DNA of 14,679 bases from Candidatus Uhrbacteria bacterium (lineage in GTDB: Bacteria > Patescibacteriota > Patescibacteriia > UBA9934 > UBA10169): the NCBI GenBank assembly GCA_003505155.1, contig DNYJ01000004.1:5587-20265 (forward strand). The letters are read 5' to 3'. The notes beneath the pieces are model-generated. The model was not told the DNA's origin. It made no database searches and saw only the letters and a list, made by a program, of their open reading frames with translations. Below, piece after piece: positions 1-8,998 of this stretch; the first letter of the stretch is position 1, and every line of letters starts with the position of its first letter. A program made the translations under genes and the position numbers.

Positions 1-1
1 C

Positions 2-496
2 ACCGACGGGCAGATCTATCTTGAAACGGATCTGTTCTATCGCGGGATTCGTCCGGCTTTGAACGTTGGTCTCTCGGTCTCGCGCGTGGGAGGCGCGGCG
101 CAAACGAAGATCATGAAGAAGGTGGCTGGAAAACTTCGTCTTGAGCTTGCCCAGTTTCGCGAGCTGGAGGCGTTTGCGCAGTTCGCCTCCGACCTCGACG
201 AGAATACGCGCAATCAGATCGAACGCGGCCGTCGTTTGACGGAGATGCTCAAGCAGAAGCAGTACGCGCCCATGCCGTTTGAAGAACAGGTGGCGGTGAT
301 CTTTGCGGTCACGCAGGGGCATGTGGATAGAGTGGCTGTCGAGCGCGTGGGTGAGTTTGAGATCGGGCTCCTCGAATATCTGCGAGGGAGTAAGGCTGAG
401 CTTTTGAAAAAGATGAACGAGGAAAAGAACCTGACGGAAGAAATCGAGAAGGAACTGAACGCCGCTTGCAGTGAGTATGTGAAGATGTTCGAGTAG
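2..496 (+). CDS. atpA: F1Fo ATP synthase subunit alpha, C-terminal part (5' end outside window)
   Basis: This is the last 164 residues of the alpha subunit of the F1 catalytic head; the frame enters at base 2 and stops at TAG 494-496. The first visible residues ([13 protein letters not shown], then [14 protein letters not shown]) are an alpha-subunit hallmark. SVSRVGG contains the arginine that reaches into the catalytic site of the neighbouring beta subunit (Arg376 in E. coli numbering). The rest is the usual helical C-terminal domain, ending in KMFE. Alpha carries non-catalytic nucleotide sites and alternates with beta in the hexamer at the cytoplasmic face. It is followed by atpG, atpD and atpC, the canonical order, but a 204-bp repeat-filled spacer separates it from atpG, which is long for a compact operon. 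The upstream part (P-loop, N-terminal beta barrel) is not in the window. Confidence 0.97.
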   Translation, partial: TDGQIYLETDLFYRGIRPALNVGLSVSRVGGAAQTKIMKKVAGKLRLELAQFRELEAFAQFASDLDENTRNQIERGRRLTEMLKQKQYAPMPFEEQVAVIFAVTQGHVDRVAVERVGEFEIGLLEYLRGSKAELLKKMNEEKNLTEEIEKELNAACSEYVKMFE

Positions 497-513
497 AATG
501 TAGATAGCACGGA

Positions 514-662
514 CCTACAGAATTACAGATGCCACTGCAGATTTACAGATCTACAGATCGCTTCATACAGATTCCGAAGATCCAATCTTATCCCTCGCAT
601 CTGTATAATCTGTACTCATCCGTACATCTGTAAATCTGCAGTGGCATCTGTAATTCTGTAGG
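514..662. repeat. Perfect 37-bp inverted repeat filling the atpA-atpG spacer
   Basis: The left arm (514-550) and right arm (626-662) are exact reverse complements over 37 bp, separated by 75 bp. The arms are built from ACAGAT/ATCTGT units (left arm CTACAGAATTACAGAT, then a second TTACAGAT), and further copies lie in the loop (near 552-558, 567-572, 599-604 and 608-613). In the atp mRNA this would fold into a very stable hairpin ending 38 nt before the atpG start. There is no T-run after the right arm, so it is not a standard intrinsic terminator. It could be an RNA processing or stability element that tunes subunit amounts, or a non-autonomous repeat that landed here. A GCAC tetramer lies near both outer ends (507-510 and 663-666), but it is too short and too unevenly spaced to call a target duplication. 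Confidence 0.9.
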
Positions 663-700
663 GCACTTGTAAATCCCTGGTCCATGTCATTCTGTAATCT

Positions 701-1609
701 ATGCCCGTTTCGACAAAAGTTATCAAACAACGGATTCGATCCGTAAAGAACACGAAGAAAATCACGAAAGCGATGGAGCTTGTGGCCGCATCGAAAATGC
801 GTAAAGCCATCTCGTCGGTAACGGGAACGCGGCCGTTTTCCAGACTGGCGTGGGAGACGGTCGGACTGGTTGGCGGGCATGTTGATGCTTCTCTGCATCC
901 GCTCTTGTCCGCTCGAGAGGGGGCAAAGCGAACGCTTTACATCGTCTTTACGAGCGACCGCGGGCTCTGCGGAGGATACAACGCGCGCGTGCTCAAGGAG
1001 AGTTTTGCCGATATGCAGAAACGGGAGAAGGGGAGTTTTGACGTCGTAACCGTGGGGCGGAGGGCGGAGGGCGTCATGAAGCGCGCCGGAATTGCCGTGA
1101 TGGCGAGCTTCGTCAATGTGACCAACAACCCCGCGTTTAAGGAGATCCAACCCGTCGCACAGCTCGCGATGGAAGAATTTAAGAAGGGGACGTACGCCCG
1201 TGTGATCGTCGCCTACACGGATTTCGTTTCCGCTCTTTCGCAGAAGCCGGCTCTGTTCACGCTCCTGCCGCTTGCTCCGGATGGGGTGGAGGGATTGGGA
1301 GAGGCAGGCTCGGAATCCTCTGATTACCGATTACCGATTACTAATGACCCTCATGAATACACCTTCGAACCTTCTCCCGCACGCGTGCTGGATGTCATGC
1401 TTCCTCGCATCACCGAAACGATGGTTTGGCAAACGCTTCTCGAAGCCGCCGCAAGCGAACATTCGGCGCGCATGATGGCGATGCGTAGCGCGTCCGACGC
1501 CGCGTCCGAAATGATTGACGATCTCACCCTCTCTTTTAATCAAGCCAGACAAGCCGGCATCACGCAGGAGATCGCGGAGATTTCCTCCGGCGCCGCCACT
1601 TTACAATAA
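701..1609 (+). CDS. atpG: F1Fo ATP synthase subunit gamma
   Basis: Gamma is the central rotor shaft of F1 and couples ring rotation to catalysis in the beta subunits. The N-terminal helix (residues 1-35, with RIRSVKNTKKITKAMELVAA) and the C-terminal helix ending in ITQEIAEISSGAAT are the two conserved coiled-coil strands of the family. SDRGLCGGYN near residue 85 is also typical. At 302 residues it is slightly longer than the usual 285-290. The extra length lies in a loop at about residues 190-222, between LLPLAP and YTFEPSP, which includes a short tandem DNA repeat read in frame. The ATG at 701 gives the normal gamma N-terminus. No Shine-Dalgarno sequence precedes it; the start sits just downstream of the inverted-repeat spacer, so initiation probably depends on coupling or on a weak, unstructured leader. 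Confidence 0.96.
   Translation: MPVSTKVIKQRIRSVKNTKKITKAMELVAASKMRKAISSVTGTRPFSRLAWETVGLVGGHVDASLHPLLSAREGAKRTLYIVFTSDRGLCGGYNARVLKESFADMQKREKGSFDVVTVGRRAEGVMKRAGIAVMASFVNVTNNPAFKEIQPVAQLAMEEFKKGTYARVIVAYTDFVSALSQKPALFTLLPLAPDGVEGLGEAGSESSDYRLPITNDPHEYTFEPSPARVLDVMLPRITETMVWQTLLEAAASEHSARMMAMRSASDAASEMIDDLTLSFNQARQAGITQEIAEISSGAATLQ
1322..1342 (+). repeat. GATTACC heptamer tandem repeat inside atpG
   Basis: Two GATTACC units and a third GATTACT unit run back to back (1322-1328, 1329-1335, 1336-1342). Because 21 is a multiple of three, the frame is kept, and the repeat encodes about seven residues in the variable loop of gamma (DYRLPIT and flanks). The loop is about 15 residues longer than in E. 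coli gamma by eye. The repeat looks like a short-sequence expansion or insertion tolerated in a non-conserved loop. Confidence 0.8.
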
Positions 1610-1611
1610 CC

Positions 1612-3543
<1,932 letters not shown>

Positions 3544-3596
3544 AGCGGATGTGCTCTGTGTTATTATTGAAGGCATAAATCCTTTAGAATCATTTT

Positions 3597-5558
3597 ATGT
3601 CTAGAGAACAACAAGGTTCCGGTTTGGAACATGGACGCGAGGAAGGAGAATCTTCCCTCGATGACTTAGACGCTCTTCTAGCATCTGCCGACGTGGCGGC
3701 GGTTGAAGCGGTGCGCGCGGCAAGAGCCGGAGAAATCGCTTCGGTGGAGGAGAAGAAAAAGCAATCAAAGGCGGCCGCCCTGCGCGCGGAGGAACTTCAG
3801 CGAGCTTATGCTCTCCTTTCCTCGGAAGATGCTGGCGTGGATCATGTTGGATACGAATGGGCGTTACAGGCCGCCGAAGAGGAAACCGGCATTGCGGCTC
3901 CCGAGGGGTCAAAGGAGGTGATCGCGCGTCTGCGCAAAGTAAGCGATGCCCTTCGACGCCTGACGGCGGTTGAACCAAAGACGGAAGATCTTGAAGGCAA
4001 GATCGAAGCACTTAGGGACGTACGCGAACAACTGTTTGAAAAAGCGCGTGATTTTGCGATGGAAGCTTTGGAATCGGTGAAACTAAAATATCGAGGCGAG
4101 GAATCCGAATTTGAAGAGAAGTTTCGCGTGTTGCAGGCAAGCCCGCTCACCGCGCGTCTGGAGTTTCCTCCCGATTCTCCCGAAGCGCGCGAACAGGGGA
4201 TGAAGATGGAGATCATGGAGCTTTTTTTCAGACCGGCGGCAAAAGCCATGACAGAGTGGGATGGAGAAACGTTCGCGATGAAAGAGAAGTTGAAACCGGC
4301 TCATGAAGCTTTGGCTCATGAAGATGCATCCAAACAAGCTAATGAACATGCAAGTTTCAAAGCGCTCAGGGATGCCATGCTCGCGTTGCGTGGTAGCGCG
4401 CAACTCAAGGAAAGTGACGGTAATTATTCTTGGATGCTAAAACGGACACTAACAAGCGAACTAGAAGAACGAGAAGGAGCTATCCAAGCGCGAGAAGAGG
4501 CTCAAAGAAAAAATCTCGTTTTCTTTGAAGCGAACCGCATGAGGGTCGAGTCGGTTCTTGAAACGATCACTTCCGAAGATGAATTGCGAACGGCTCTGAC
4601 GGAACTGCGTCAACTTGTCACCGCATGGTCTGGCAACTTCCTCGAACCGGAGAGGATGTTGGAGAACGTAAATAAGATGAACCACCCCGCGTCTTATCGG
4701 CTTTACGACGCTTTCGTGCGTTATGGCAGTGGTTTCATCTCACCTACGGACAAGAAGGATCATATCTCTCCAAGAAGACAACTGGCGGGCAAAATAACGC
4801 GATTCAATGGGAATACATCTGGATGGTCTGACGAACCAATCCCGGAGCATCGAAGGCAAAAGTACCAAAGAGAGGCAGATGATATGACCTTTGCTAATAT
4901 CAAACGCGCTCTTGATAAGATTGTTCCTCCTACACCGTCGTATCATTCGGAAGACTTTGCAACCTTGACGGATAAGCGCAAAGCGGCGGGGTGGACGGAG
5001 TCAAAGCTTGGTGCCCTGGTTCCTCCGGATGGCAATGTGCGCGCTCTCGACAAACAGTTTGCCGCTACCATTGAACGTCTCTCTCATCCAATCGCTTCGG
5101 CAGAGAAGGCTTTTGACATCAAGGGTGAAGGCAGCGAGTTGAGAGTCTATACGCTTGGGCAGGCAAAGGATTTATTGCTCCGCGCTCGGCGTGATGCTCG
5201 AGCCATACTCGTGAGGACGGTTGCGGAGAGAGATCGGGAGGTCGCCGGAAAAGAGAGAAGCATTGAAGAAGTACAGATCGAAAATAGGTCTTTGGCATTT
5301 CAACTTGGAGTTGTAAGGACACGAAACGAAGAATTGAAGGCCTCGGGTGCTGAAAGTGAAACAGGCTTCACAAAGCGTTTGGCTGAAGTAGGGGATGAGG
5401 TGAACAAAATCGAGAAGAGAGCGAGAGTTGCTGAAGGAAGACATGAGAAACTCTTGCTAGCATTACAAGATGCGTTGGGTGAGAAAAAATCCGGTCTCCT
5501 TGGCGGCGACAAAGCTCTCCGCGTTCGCATACAAGCAATCCTTGAAGCCGCTTCCTAA
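3597..5558 (+). CDS. Unrecognised coiled-coil-rich cytoplasmic protein, 653 residues
   Basis: I do not recognise a family. The protein is highly charged and mostly helical, with Glu/Arg/Lys/Ala-rich stretches typical of coiled coils at about residues 15-75, 110-170, 280-315 and 535-635. A less charged central part (about 350-500), with more aromatic residues, may be a folded domain. I see no cysteine, no signal peptide and no membrane segment, so a cytoplasmic scaffold or filament-like role is possible but unproven. The ATG at 3597 has no Shine-Dalgarno; a TAGAAT hexamer upstream could be a -10 box, but no convincing -35 accompanies it. The gene follows atpC by 53 nt on the same strand and ends before strong palindromes. 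Codon use is continuous with the atp genes and I see no frameshift. Confidence 0.85.
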   Translation: MSREQQGSGLEHGREEGESSLDDLDALLASADVAAVEAVRAARAGEIASVEEKKKQSKAAALRAEELQRAYALLSSEDAGVDHVGYEWALQAAEEETGIAAPEGSKEVIARLRKVSDALRRLTAVEPKTEDLEGKIEALRDVREQLFEKARDFAMEALESVKLKYRGEESEFEEKFRVLQASPLTARLEFPPDSPEAREQGMKMEIMELFFRPAAKAMTEWDGETFAMKEKLKPAHEALAHEDASKQANEHASFKALRDAMLALRGSAQLKESDGNYSWMLKRTLTSELEEREGAIQAREEAQRKNLVFFEANRMRVESVLETITSEDELRTALTELRQLVTAWSGNFLEPERMLENVNKMNHPASYRLYDAFVRYGSGFISPTDKKDHISPRRQLAGKITRFNGNTSGWSDEPIPEHRRQKYQREADDMTFANIKRALDKIVPPTPSYHSEDFATLTDKRKAAGWTESKLGALVPPDGNVRALDKQFAATIERLSHPIASAEKAFDIKGEGSELRVYTLGQAKDLLLRARRDARAILVRTVAERDREVAGKERSIEEVQIENRSLAFQLGVVRTRNEELKASGAESETGFTKRLAEVGDEVNKIEKRARVAEGRHEKLLLALQDALGEKKSGLLGGDKALRVRIQAILEAAS

Positions 5559-5565
5559 AAAATAA

Positions 5566-5582
5566 TTGTCACGACGTGACAA
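5566..5582. promoter_or_regulatory. 17-bp palindrome TTGTCACGACGTGACAA
   Basis: Two 8-bp arms (TTGTCACG and CGTGACAA) meet around one central A, 7 bp after the preceding stop codon. A perfect short dyad with almost no loop suits a dimeric DNA-binding protein. It could also form a 7-bp stem with a 3-nt loop, but no T-run follows. Function is inferred. Confidence 0.5.
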
Positions 5583-5590
5583 GTTATGTT

Positions 5591-5636
5591 CGGTGAGTAA
5601 AGATGTCCGATCGGATACTTTTACTCACCGATTTTT
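5591..5636 (+). terminator. 40-bp palindrome followed by a T-run, probable intrinsic terminator
   Basis: Bases 5591-5630 form a near-complete palindrome. The outer arms CGGTGAGTAAA and TTTACTCACCG (11 bp) match exactly. The centre TCCGATCGGA (5606-5615) is itself a 10-bp palindrome, and four mismatched positions lie between. Five T residues follow at 5632-5636. It ends transcription from the coiled-coil gene and perhaps the whole atp unit, and it isolates the next gene. The symmetric centre is unusual for a terminator loop, so a second role as a protein-binding site is possible. Confidence 0.7.
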
Positions 5637-5638
5637 AG

Positions 5639-5667
5639 TTGACAATTAGTGGGAAAAGGTACATCAT
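5639..5667 (+). promoter_or_regulatory. Possible promoter for the carbonic-anhydrase-like gene
   Basis: A perfect -35 box TTGACA lies at 5639-5644, just after the terminator T-run. The hexamer at 17-bp spacing is CATCAT (5662-5667), a weak -10. The position between a terminator and a stand-alone gene supports the call, but the weak -10 leaves doubt. Confidence 0.4.
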
Positions 5668-5720
5668 TTCGCCGCCTTTCGCATGAAGCGATGGCGTAGC
5701 TGTGGGAGAAGCCGGACGTG

Positions 5721-6347
5721 ATGAGCATTTCTGACGAGACTCGAACCTTCCTCCAATCCCTGCGCGACCCCTCGGAACGCGTCCTCACGGACTTCGTGCC
5801 CGAGGAGCTCCGGCTTGACGAGACTGGCGCCATCGTCGTCGTCTGCTCCGACTGCCATCAGCGCAAGGACATGTCGGCGTTTCTCGCCCGCGTAGCCGAG
5901 GCCTGCGGTGTGTCCGAGCTCTACCACAAGCTCAAAGTGAACGCGGCGGGCATCGCGCTTGATCCCGACTCGTCTCTGCACCGAAAGGGCAAGCATCGCC
6001 TCCTCACCCTCGAGGAGGATATCCGCGATACGATGCTCCCATCAGTCAAGGGCATCACGACGGTCATTCTCATCGCGCACTTCCCGTGCGGGAAGGCCGG
6101 GCTCGAGGGCATCAGCGACGAGGAACAGATGCAGTCGCTTCTGGTGGGCAAGGCTCGGCTCAAGGAGCATCTCTACGTCCCGCGCGTGGTCTGCGCCGTC
6201 CATGTGGACTGGGGCGGCCACAACCGCCGCATGTACCGCATCACGCGACGCGATTGGGAGGCGTGGTGCCATCGGCATGATCGAACGCCGACCTTCCGCC
6301 GAATTTCTCCGGTTGCACCATCCGACTTCGTCGTCCTCGCCGATTAG
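5721..6347 (+). CDS. Divergent beta-carbonic-anhydrase-like protein
   Basis: The beta-carbonic anhydrase pattern is visible. Cys42-Ser-Asp44-Cys-His46 stands where the family has Cys-x-Asp-x-Arg. LKVNAAG (around residue 75) resembles the RNAG segment. LLTLEEDI precedes a hydrophobic strand and then His120-Phe-Pro-Cys123-Gly, the HxxCG zinc motif. Enzymes of this family hydrate CO2 with zinc held by Cys, His and Cys. Two things are odd: the Asp-Arg dyad is Asp-His, and Cys42 to His120 is 78 residues against about 56 in E. coli Can, implying an insertion around the basic stretch HRKGKHR. Catalysis is therefore uncertain; a CO2 or bicarbonate sensor or partner subunit is possible. There is no signal peptide or membrane segment. 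GGGAG (5704-5708) precedes the ATG at 5721, and an adjacent GTG at 5718 would add one residue. Codon use is more C-ending than its neighbours by eye, which may point to transfer. Confidence 0.6.
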   Translation: MSISDETRTFLQSLRDPSERVLTDFVPEELRLDETGAIVVVCSDCHQRKDMSAFLARVAEACGVSELYHKLKVNAAGIALDPDSSLHRKGKHRLLTLEEDIRDTMLPSVKGITTVILIAHFPCGKAGLEGISDEEQMQSLLVGKARLKEHLYVPRVVCAVHVDWGGHNRRMYRITRRDWEAWCHRHDRTPTFRRISPVAPSDFVVLAD

Positions 6348-6369
6348 AACCGGCGTCTGGACCAACCTC

Positions 6370-6391
6370 GCCCTGTAGTCATCTGCAGGGC
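6370..6391 (+). terminator. Possible terminator hairpin after the carbonic-anhydrase-like gene
   Basis: GCCCTGTA (6370-6377) pairs with TGCAGGGC (6384-6391) through eight pairs including one G-T wobble, around a 6-nt loop GTCATC, 23 nt after the stop codon. The following CTTCGCATTTG is only weakly T-rich, so termination may be partial. Confidence 0.4.
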
Positions 6392-6433
6392 CTTCGCATT
6401 TGAGATTTCAGCAAAGTTACTCTTGACATCCCA

Positions 6434-6462
6434 TTGATCCGTTTCTCGTTCGGGTCTACAAT
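6434..6462 (+). promoter_or_regulatory. Promoter of the six-gene complex I/hydrogenase-like operon
   Basis: TTGATC at 6434-6439 and TACAAT at 6457-6462 (5 of 6 to the -10 consensus) are separated by exactly 17 bp. Transcription would begin near 6469, giving a leader of about 13 nt before the ATG at 6482. This rules out a longer reading of the first gene from the in-frame TTG at 6434, which would lie inside the promoter. A separate TTGACA at 6423-6428 has no matching -10 at normal spacing. Confidence 0.6.
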
Positions 6463-6481
6463 CTTGGCTGATTTTTACCCT

Positions 6482-7009
6482 ATGTATATTTTGAATCTGT
6501 TTCAGACGCTATTCTTGGGTCCCAAAGTGACAGAACACCCATCGGCATTTGCGTCGGATGATGAACTGGAGACGGCCGGAAGCGAGCTCAAGCGGATCAT
6601 TGATGCTCTCTATGGCGGCCGATCACTTCGCATCCGCGCGGTTGACGGAGGGTCTACCAATGCGGAAGAAATCGAGCTCACGGCGCTTGGCAATGCTTAC
6701 TATGACATCGAACGTTTTGGACTTTCCTTCGTTGCTTCTCCCCGCCACGCCGACATGCTGTTTGTTACGGGCCCTGTAACTCGCAATCTTGAAACTGCGG
6801 TCAAAACGACCTATGAAGCCACGCCACATCCCTGCATCGTGGTGGCGGTGGGGGACGGAGCCTGCACGGGCGGCATCTGGAAAGATTCTTATGCCGTGGT
6901 CGGAGCGGTTGAGAATGTCATTCCCGTTCACCTCAAAATCCCCGGCGATCCGCCGTCGCCCGCGCAGATTCTGAAAGCTCTGATGGGCGTTTTGAAGCAT
7001 CCTGCCTAA
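6482..7009 (+). CDS. NuoB/HyfI/HycG-like small subunit lacking its Fe-S cluster cysteines
   Basis: The fold family is the small (NuoB-like) subunit of complex I and group 4 NiFe hydrogenases, which normally holds the proximal Fe4S4 cluster (N2) with four cysteines. The frame of the domain is well kept: GGSTNAEEIEL (residues 56-66), DMLFVTGPVTRN, VVAVGDGACTGGIW (120-133) and IPGDPPSP (153-160). Against the canonical GSCNGCDIE, GDCAxxGG and IPGCPP, the ligands read Thr59, Glu62, Gly126 and Asp156, so all four canonical positions are lost. Cys128 is two residues off. It therefore probably cannot hold the cluster. The protein is 175 residues and soluble, and would cap the membrane arm with the large subunit. 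The ATG at 6482 is chosen because the promoter covers the upstream in-frame TTG. It is first in the operon, with 3 bp to the next gene. Confidence 0.85.
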   Translation: MYILNLFQTLFLGPKVTEHPSAFASDDELETAGSELKRIIDALYGGRSLRIRAVDGGSTNAEEIELTALGNAYYDIERFGLSFVASPRHADMLFVTGPVTRNLETAVKTTYEATPHPCIVVAVGDGACTGGIWKDSYAVVGAVENVIPVHLKIPGDPPSPAQILKALMGVLKHPA

Positions 7010-7012
7010 CCT

Positions 7013-8998
7013 ATGTCGTTTTTCATTCCCTATCTTCTCTTTGCGAGCCTCTCGCTTACCGTTATCTCGGGCATCGCGGCTCTTGGCGGGCGTGCGATGA
7101 TCTTTCATAAGCTCTCGCAAATTTTCCTCGCGCTTTCCGGCCTTCTGGGTATGGCGGCAAGCGTCGCGGTGTTCCTTTCTCCCGAAATAGGCATGCGCGT
7201 TTCTATCGCTTCCGCCAAATTTTCTCCCGTGTTCGGACTGGATCTGTTTGGCGCTGTCTTCTTTTTTCTCGTTTCTCTCGTGAGCGTCTTGTGCGCCGTT
7301 TACGCCGTGCCGTACCTGCGTTCTTATCGGACGACGTATCATCTGCCAAGCCTGAACGCGCTCGTGGCGGCTTTTGTGCTCGGCATGCAGATCGTGATCG
7401 TATCTACCGGACCTTTTCCTTTCATGATCGGCTGGGAAATCATGTCTCTCGCCTCGTTCTTTTTGGTCGTGAGCGACCGCTCGGCGGAATCTGTCCGCGC
7501 CGCGCTTCTGTACTTGGTCATGACGCATCTTGGAGCCGCCGCCATTCTCGCCGCGTTCCTCCTGTTGGCTCAAGGATCCTTCTTTGCGGATTTTTCCCTG
7601 CTCACAAACTTGGCTGGGACGGCACCAGCATGGGTACTTCCGGTTTCGTTCGGTCTGTTTCTCTTCGGCTTCGGTTCCAAGTCTGGTCTCGTTCCGTTCC
7701 ATGTATGGTTGCCCGAAGCTCATCCGGCCGCCCCGAGCCATGTCTCCGCTCTCATGTCGGGAGTGATGTTGAAGATTGCCATCTATGGATTTTTGCGTGT
7801 AACGCTCTTTCTTCTGCCTCCCATCGGAACAACGGCGTCGCTCGTGATTCTTGGGTTCGGACTTCTCACGGCGCTCTACGGAGTTCTCTACGCCGCCCTT
7901 GACCGCGACTTCAAGCGCACGCTCGCCTTCAGCAGTATCGAAAATATCGGTCTCATCTTTACGATGATCGGCATTTCATTTTTTGCCGCCTCCCGCGGCT
8001 TGGAAGTGTTGTTTGAGGTGGTGTTCTCCGCCGCCGTCTTTTTCACGATCGCCCACGCCCTCTTTAAGTCGGGTCTCTTTCTTATTTCAGGAGTCGTGGT
8101 GCGCGCGTTCCATTCTAGAAGTCTCGAGAAGATGGGCGGACTTTCCAAACGCCTGCCGGTTTTTTCCGCGTTCTTTTGCATCCTCGCGCTTGCCGCGGCG
8201 TCCCTGCCGCCCTTCGGTCCCTTTTTTGGCGAGTGGATGTTTTTCCAGAGTCTCCTTGGGCATTTCTCTTTGCATGATCCGTTTGTGAACGCCATCCTGC
8301 TTCTCACGTTTGCCATCTCGGCGCTCGTGGGAGGACTTGCGATCTTTGCTATGGTGAAGCTGTTTGCCCTCTCCATGCTTGCGGAGTCGAGAAGCCCGGA
8401 GAACGCTTTGGAGCACTGCGAGCGGCCGGCTTGGGGAGAGATGTTTTCTATCGGAGTCTTTACTTTGAGCGTTCTTCTGCTTGGACCCTTTGCGCCCGCG
8501 GTCATGGCTCTCATTCGGGGAGAAGCCGCTGTCCCATCGCTTTGGCTCCTCTCCGTCGGTTCGGCGGCGATTCAGCCTTCCGTCCTTCTGCTCTTTCTCT
8601 TCGCGTGCGTGCTTGCCGTTTGGATTCTGCGCCGTCTCATGAGCCGCGTGGAGCATGAACGCGCGTATCACCGCTGGGATTGCGGAGCGCCCGTAAACGC
8701 TTCCATGGAATACACCGCCACAGCTTTTTCCGCTCCCATTCGCTTCTTCTTCCGGCTTATCCTTCGCACCAAGAAGAGCGTGGATGTCTTGCCGGTTCTC
8801 GCGACCAACCCCTGGATTGCCTCAAAGAGTTTCAACATGAACCTTCGGTCCATTTGGATGGATTTCGGGTATCTTCCCCTCGGTCGATTTTTTATCGGGC
8901 TTTCCCTTCAGGTGAAGAAAATCCAGAGCGGGAATATCCGGTTCTATCTTTTCCTGATTTTTGCCGCTCTCATTTTGACTCTCCGCATCGCCCTATGA
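7013..8998 (+). CDS. HyfB-like proton-translocating membrane subunit (NuoL/MrpA-type)
   Basis: This is a 661-residue membrane protein (E. coli HyfB is about 670) with roughly 16 hydrophobic segments, of the antiporter-like subunit family that moves H+ or Na+ in complex I, hydrogenase-4 and Mrp systems. Hallmarks of an ion path are intact: Glu142 in GWEIMSLASFF, Lys223 in GFGSKSGLVPFHVWLPEAHP, and Lys352 in HALFKSGLFLISG. The PSHVSALMSG stretch after the HVWLPEAHP loop is typical of the family. The C-terminal third (after about 440) is less conserved, with further membrane segments and a soluble patch around 535-590. The ATG at 7013 has no clear Shine-Dalgarno and starts 3 bp after the preceding stop. 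The end overlaps the next gene by 4 nt (ATGA). Gene symbol hyfB would fit by similarity, but the complex is not a hydrogenase. Confidence 0.93.
   Translation: MSFFIPYLLFASLSLTVISGIAALGGRAMIFHKLSQIFLALSGLLGMAASVAVFLSPEIGMRVSIASAKFSPVFGLDLFGAVFFFLVSLVSVLCAVYAVPYLRSYRTTYHLPSLNALVAAFVLGMQIVIVSTGPFPFMIGWEIMSLASFFLVVSDRSAESVRAALLYLVMTHLGAAAILAAFLLLAQGSFFADFSLLTNLAGTAPAWVLPVSFGLFLFGFGSKSGLVPFHVWLPEAHPAAPSHVSALMSGVMLKIAIYGFLRVTLFLLPPIGTTASLVILGFGLLTALYGVLYAALDRDFKRTLAFSSIENIGLIFTMIGISFFAASRGLEVLFEVVFSAAVFFTIAHALFKSGLFLISGVVVRAFHSRSLEKMGGLSKRLPVFSAFFCILALAAASLPPFGPFFGEWMFFQSLLGHFSLHDPFVNAILLLTFAISALVGGLAIFAMVKLFALSMLAESRSPENALEHCERPAWGEMFSIGVFTLSVLLLGPFAPAVMALIRGEAAVPSLWLLSVGSAAIQPSVLLLFLFACVLAVWILRRLMSRVEHERAYHRWDCGAPVNASMEYTATAFSAPIRFFFRLILRTKKSVDVLPVLATNPWIASKSFNMNLRSIWMDFGYLPLGRFFIGLSLQVKKIQSGNIRFYLFLIFAALILTLRIAL

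Noticed and set aside
604..609. TATAAT as an internal promoter for atpG
   Set aside because: The hexamer is perfect but nothing like a -35 box lies 16-18 bp upstream, and the sequence is part of the AT-rich repeat loop.
515..700. CRISPR array suggested by repeated ACAGAT units
   Set aside because: The units are short, irregularly spaced and arranged as one inverted repeat, with no equal-length spacers or cas genes.
6434..6481. Longer N-terminus of the small subunit from TTG 6434
   Set aside because: These bases hold the -35 and -10 boxes of the operon promoter at ideal spacing, and the extension does not look like the family N-terminus.
6623..7741. 372-residue open frame on the - strand
   Set aside because: It is a shadow of two clear + strand genes, has an Arg/His/Glu-rich composition typical of antisense frames, and has no start signals.
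8680..8994. Longer N-terminus of the NuoH-like subunit
   Set aside because: It would overlap the preceding membrane gene by over 300 bp. The ATG at 8995 gives the family length and an ATGA overlap like other junctions in the operon.
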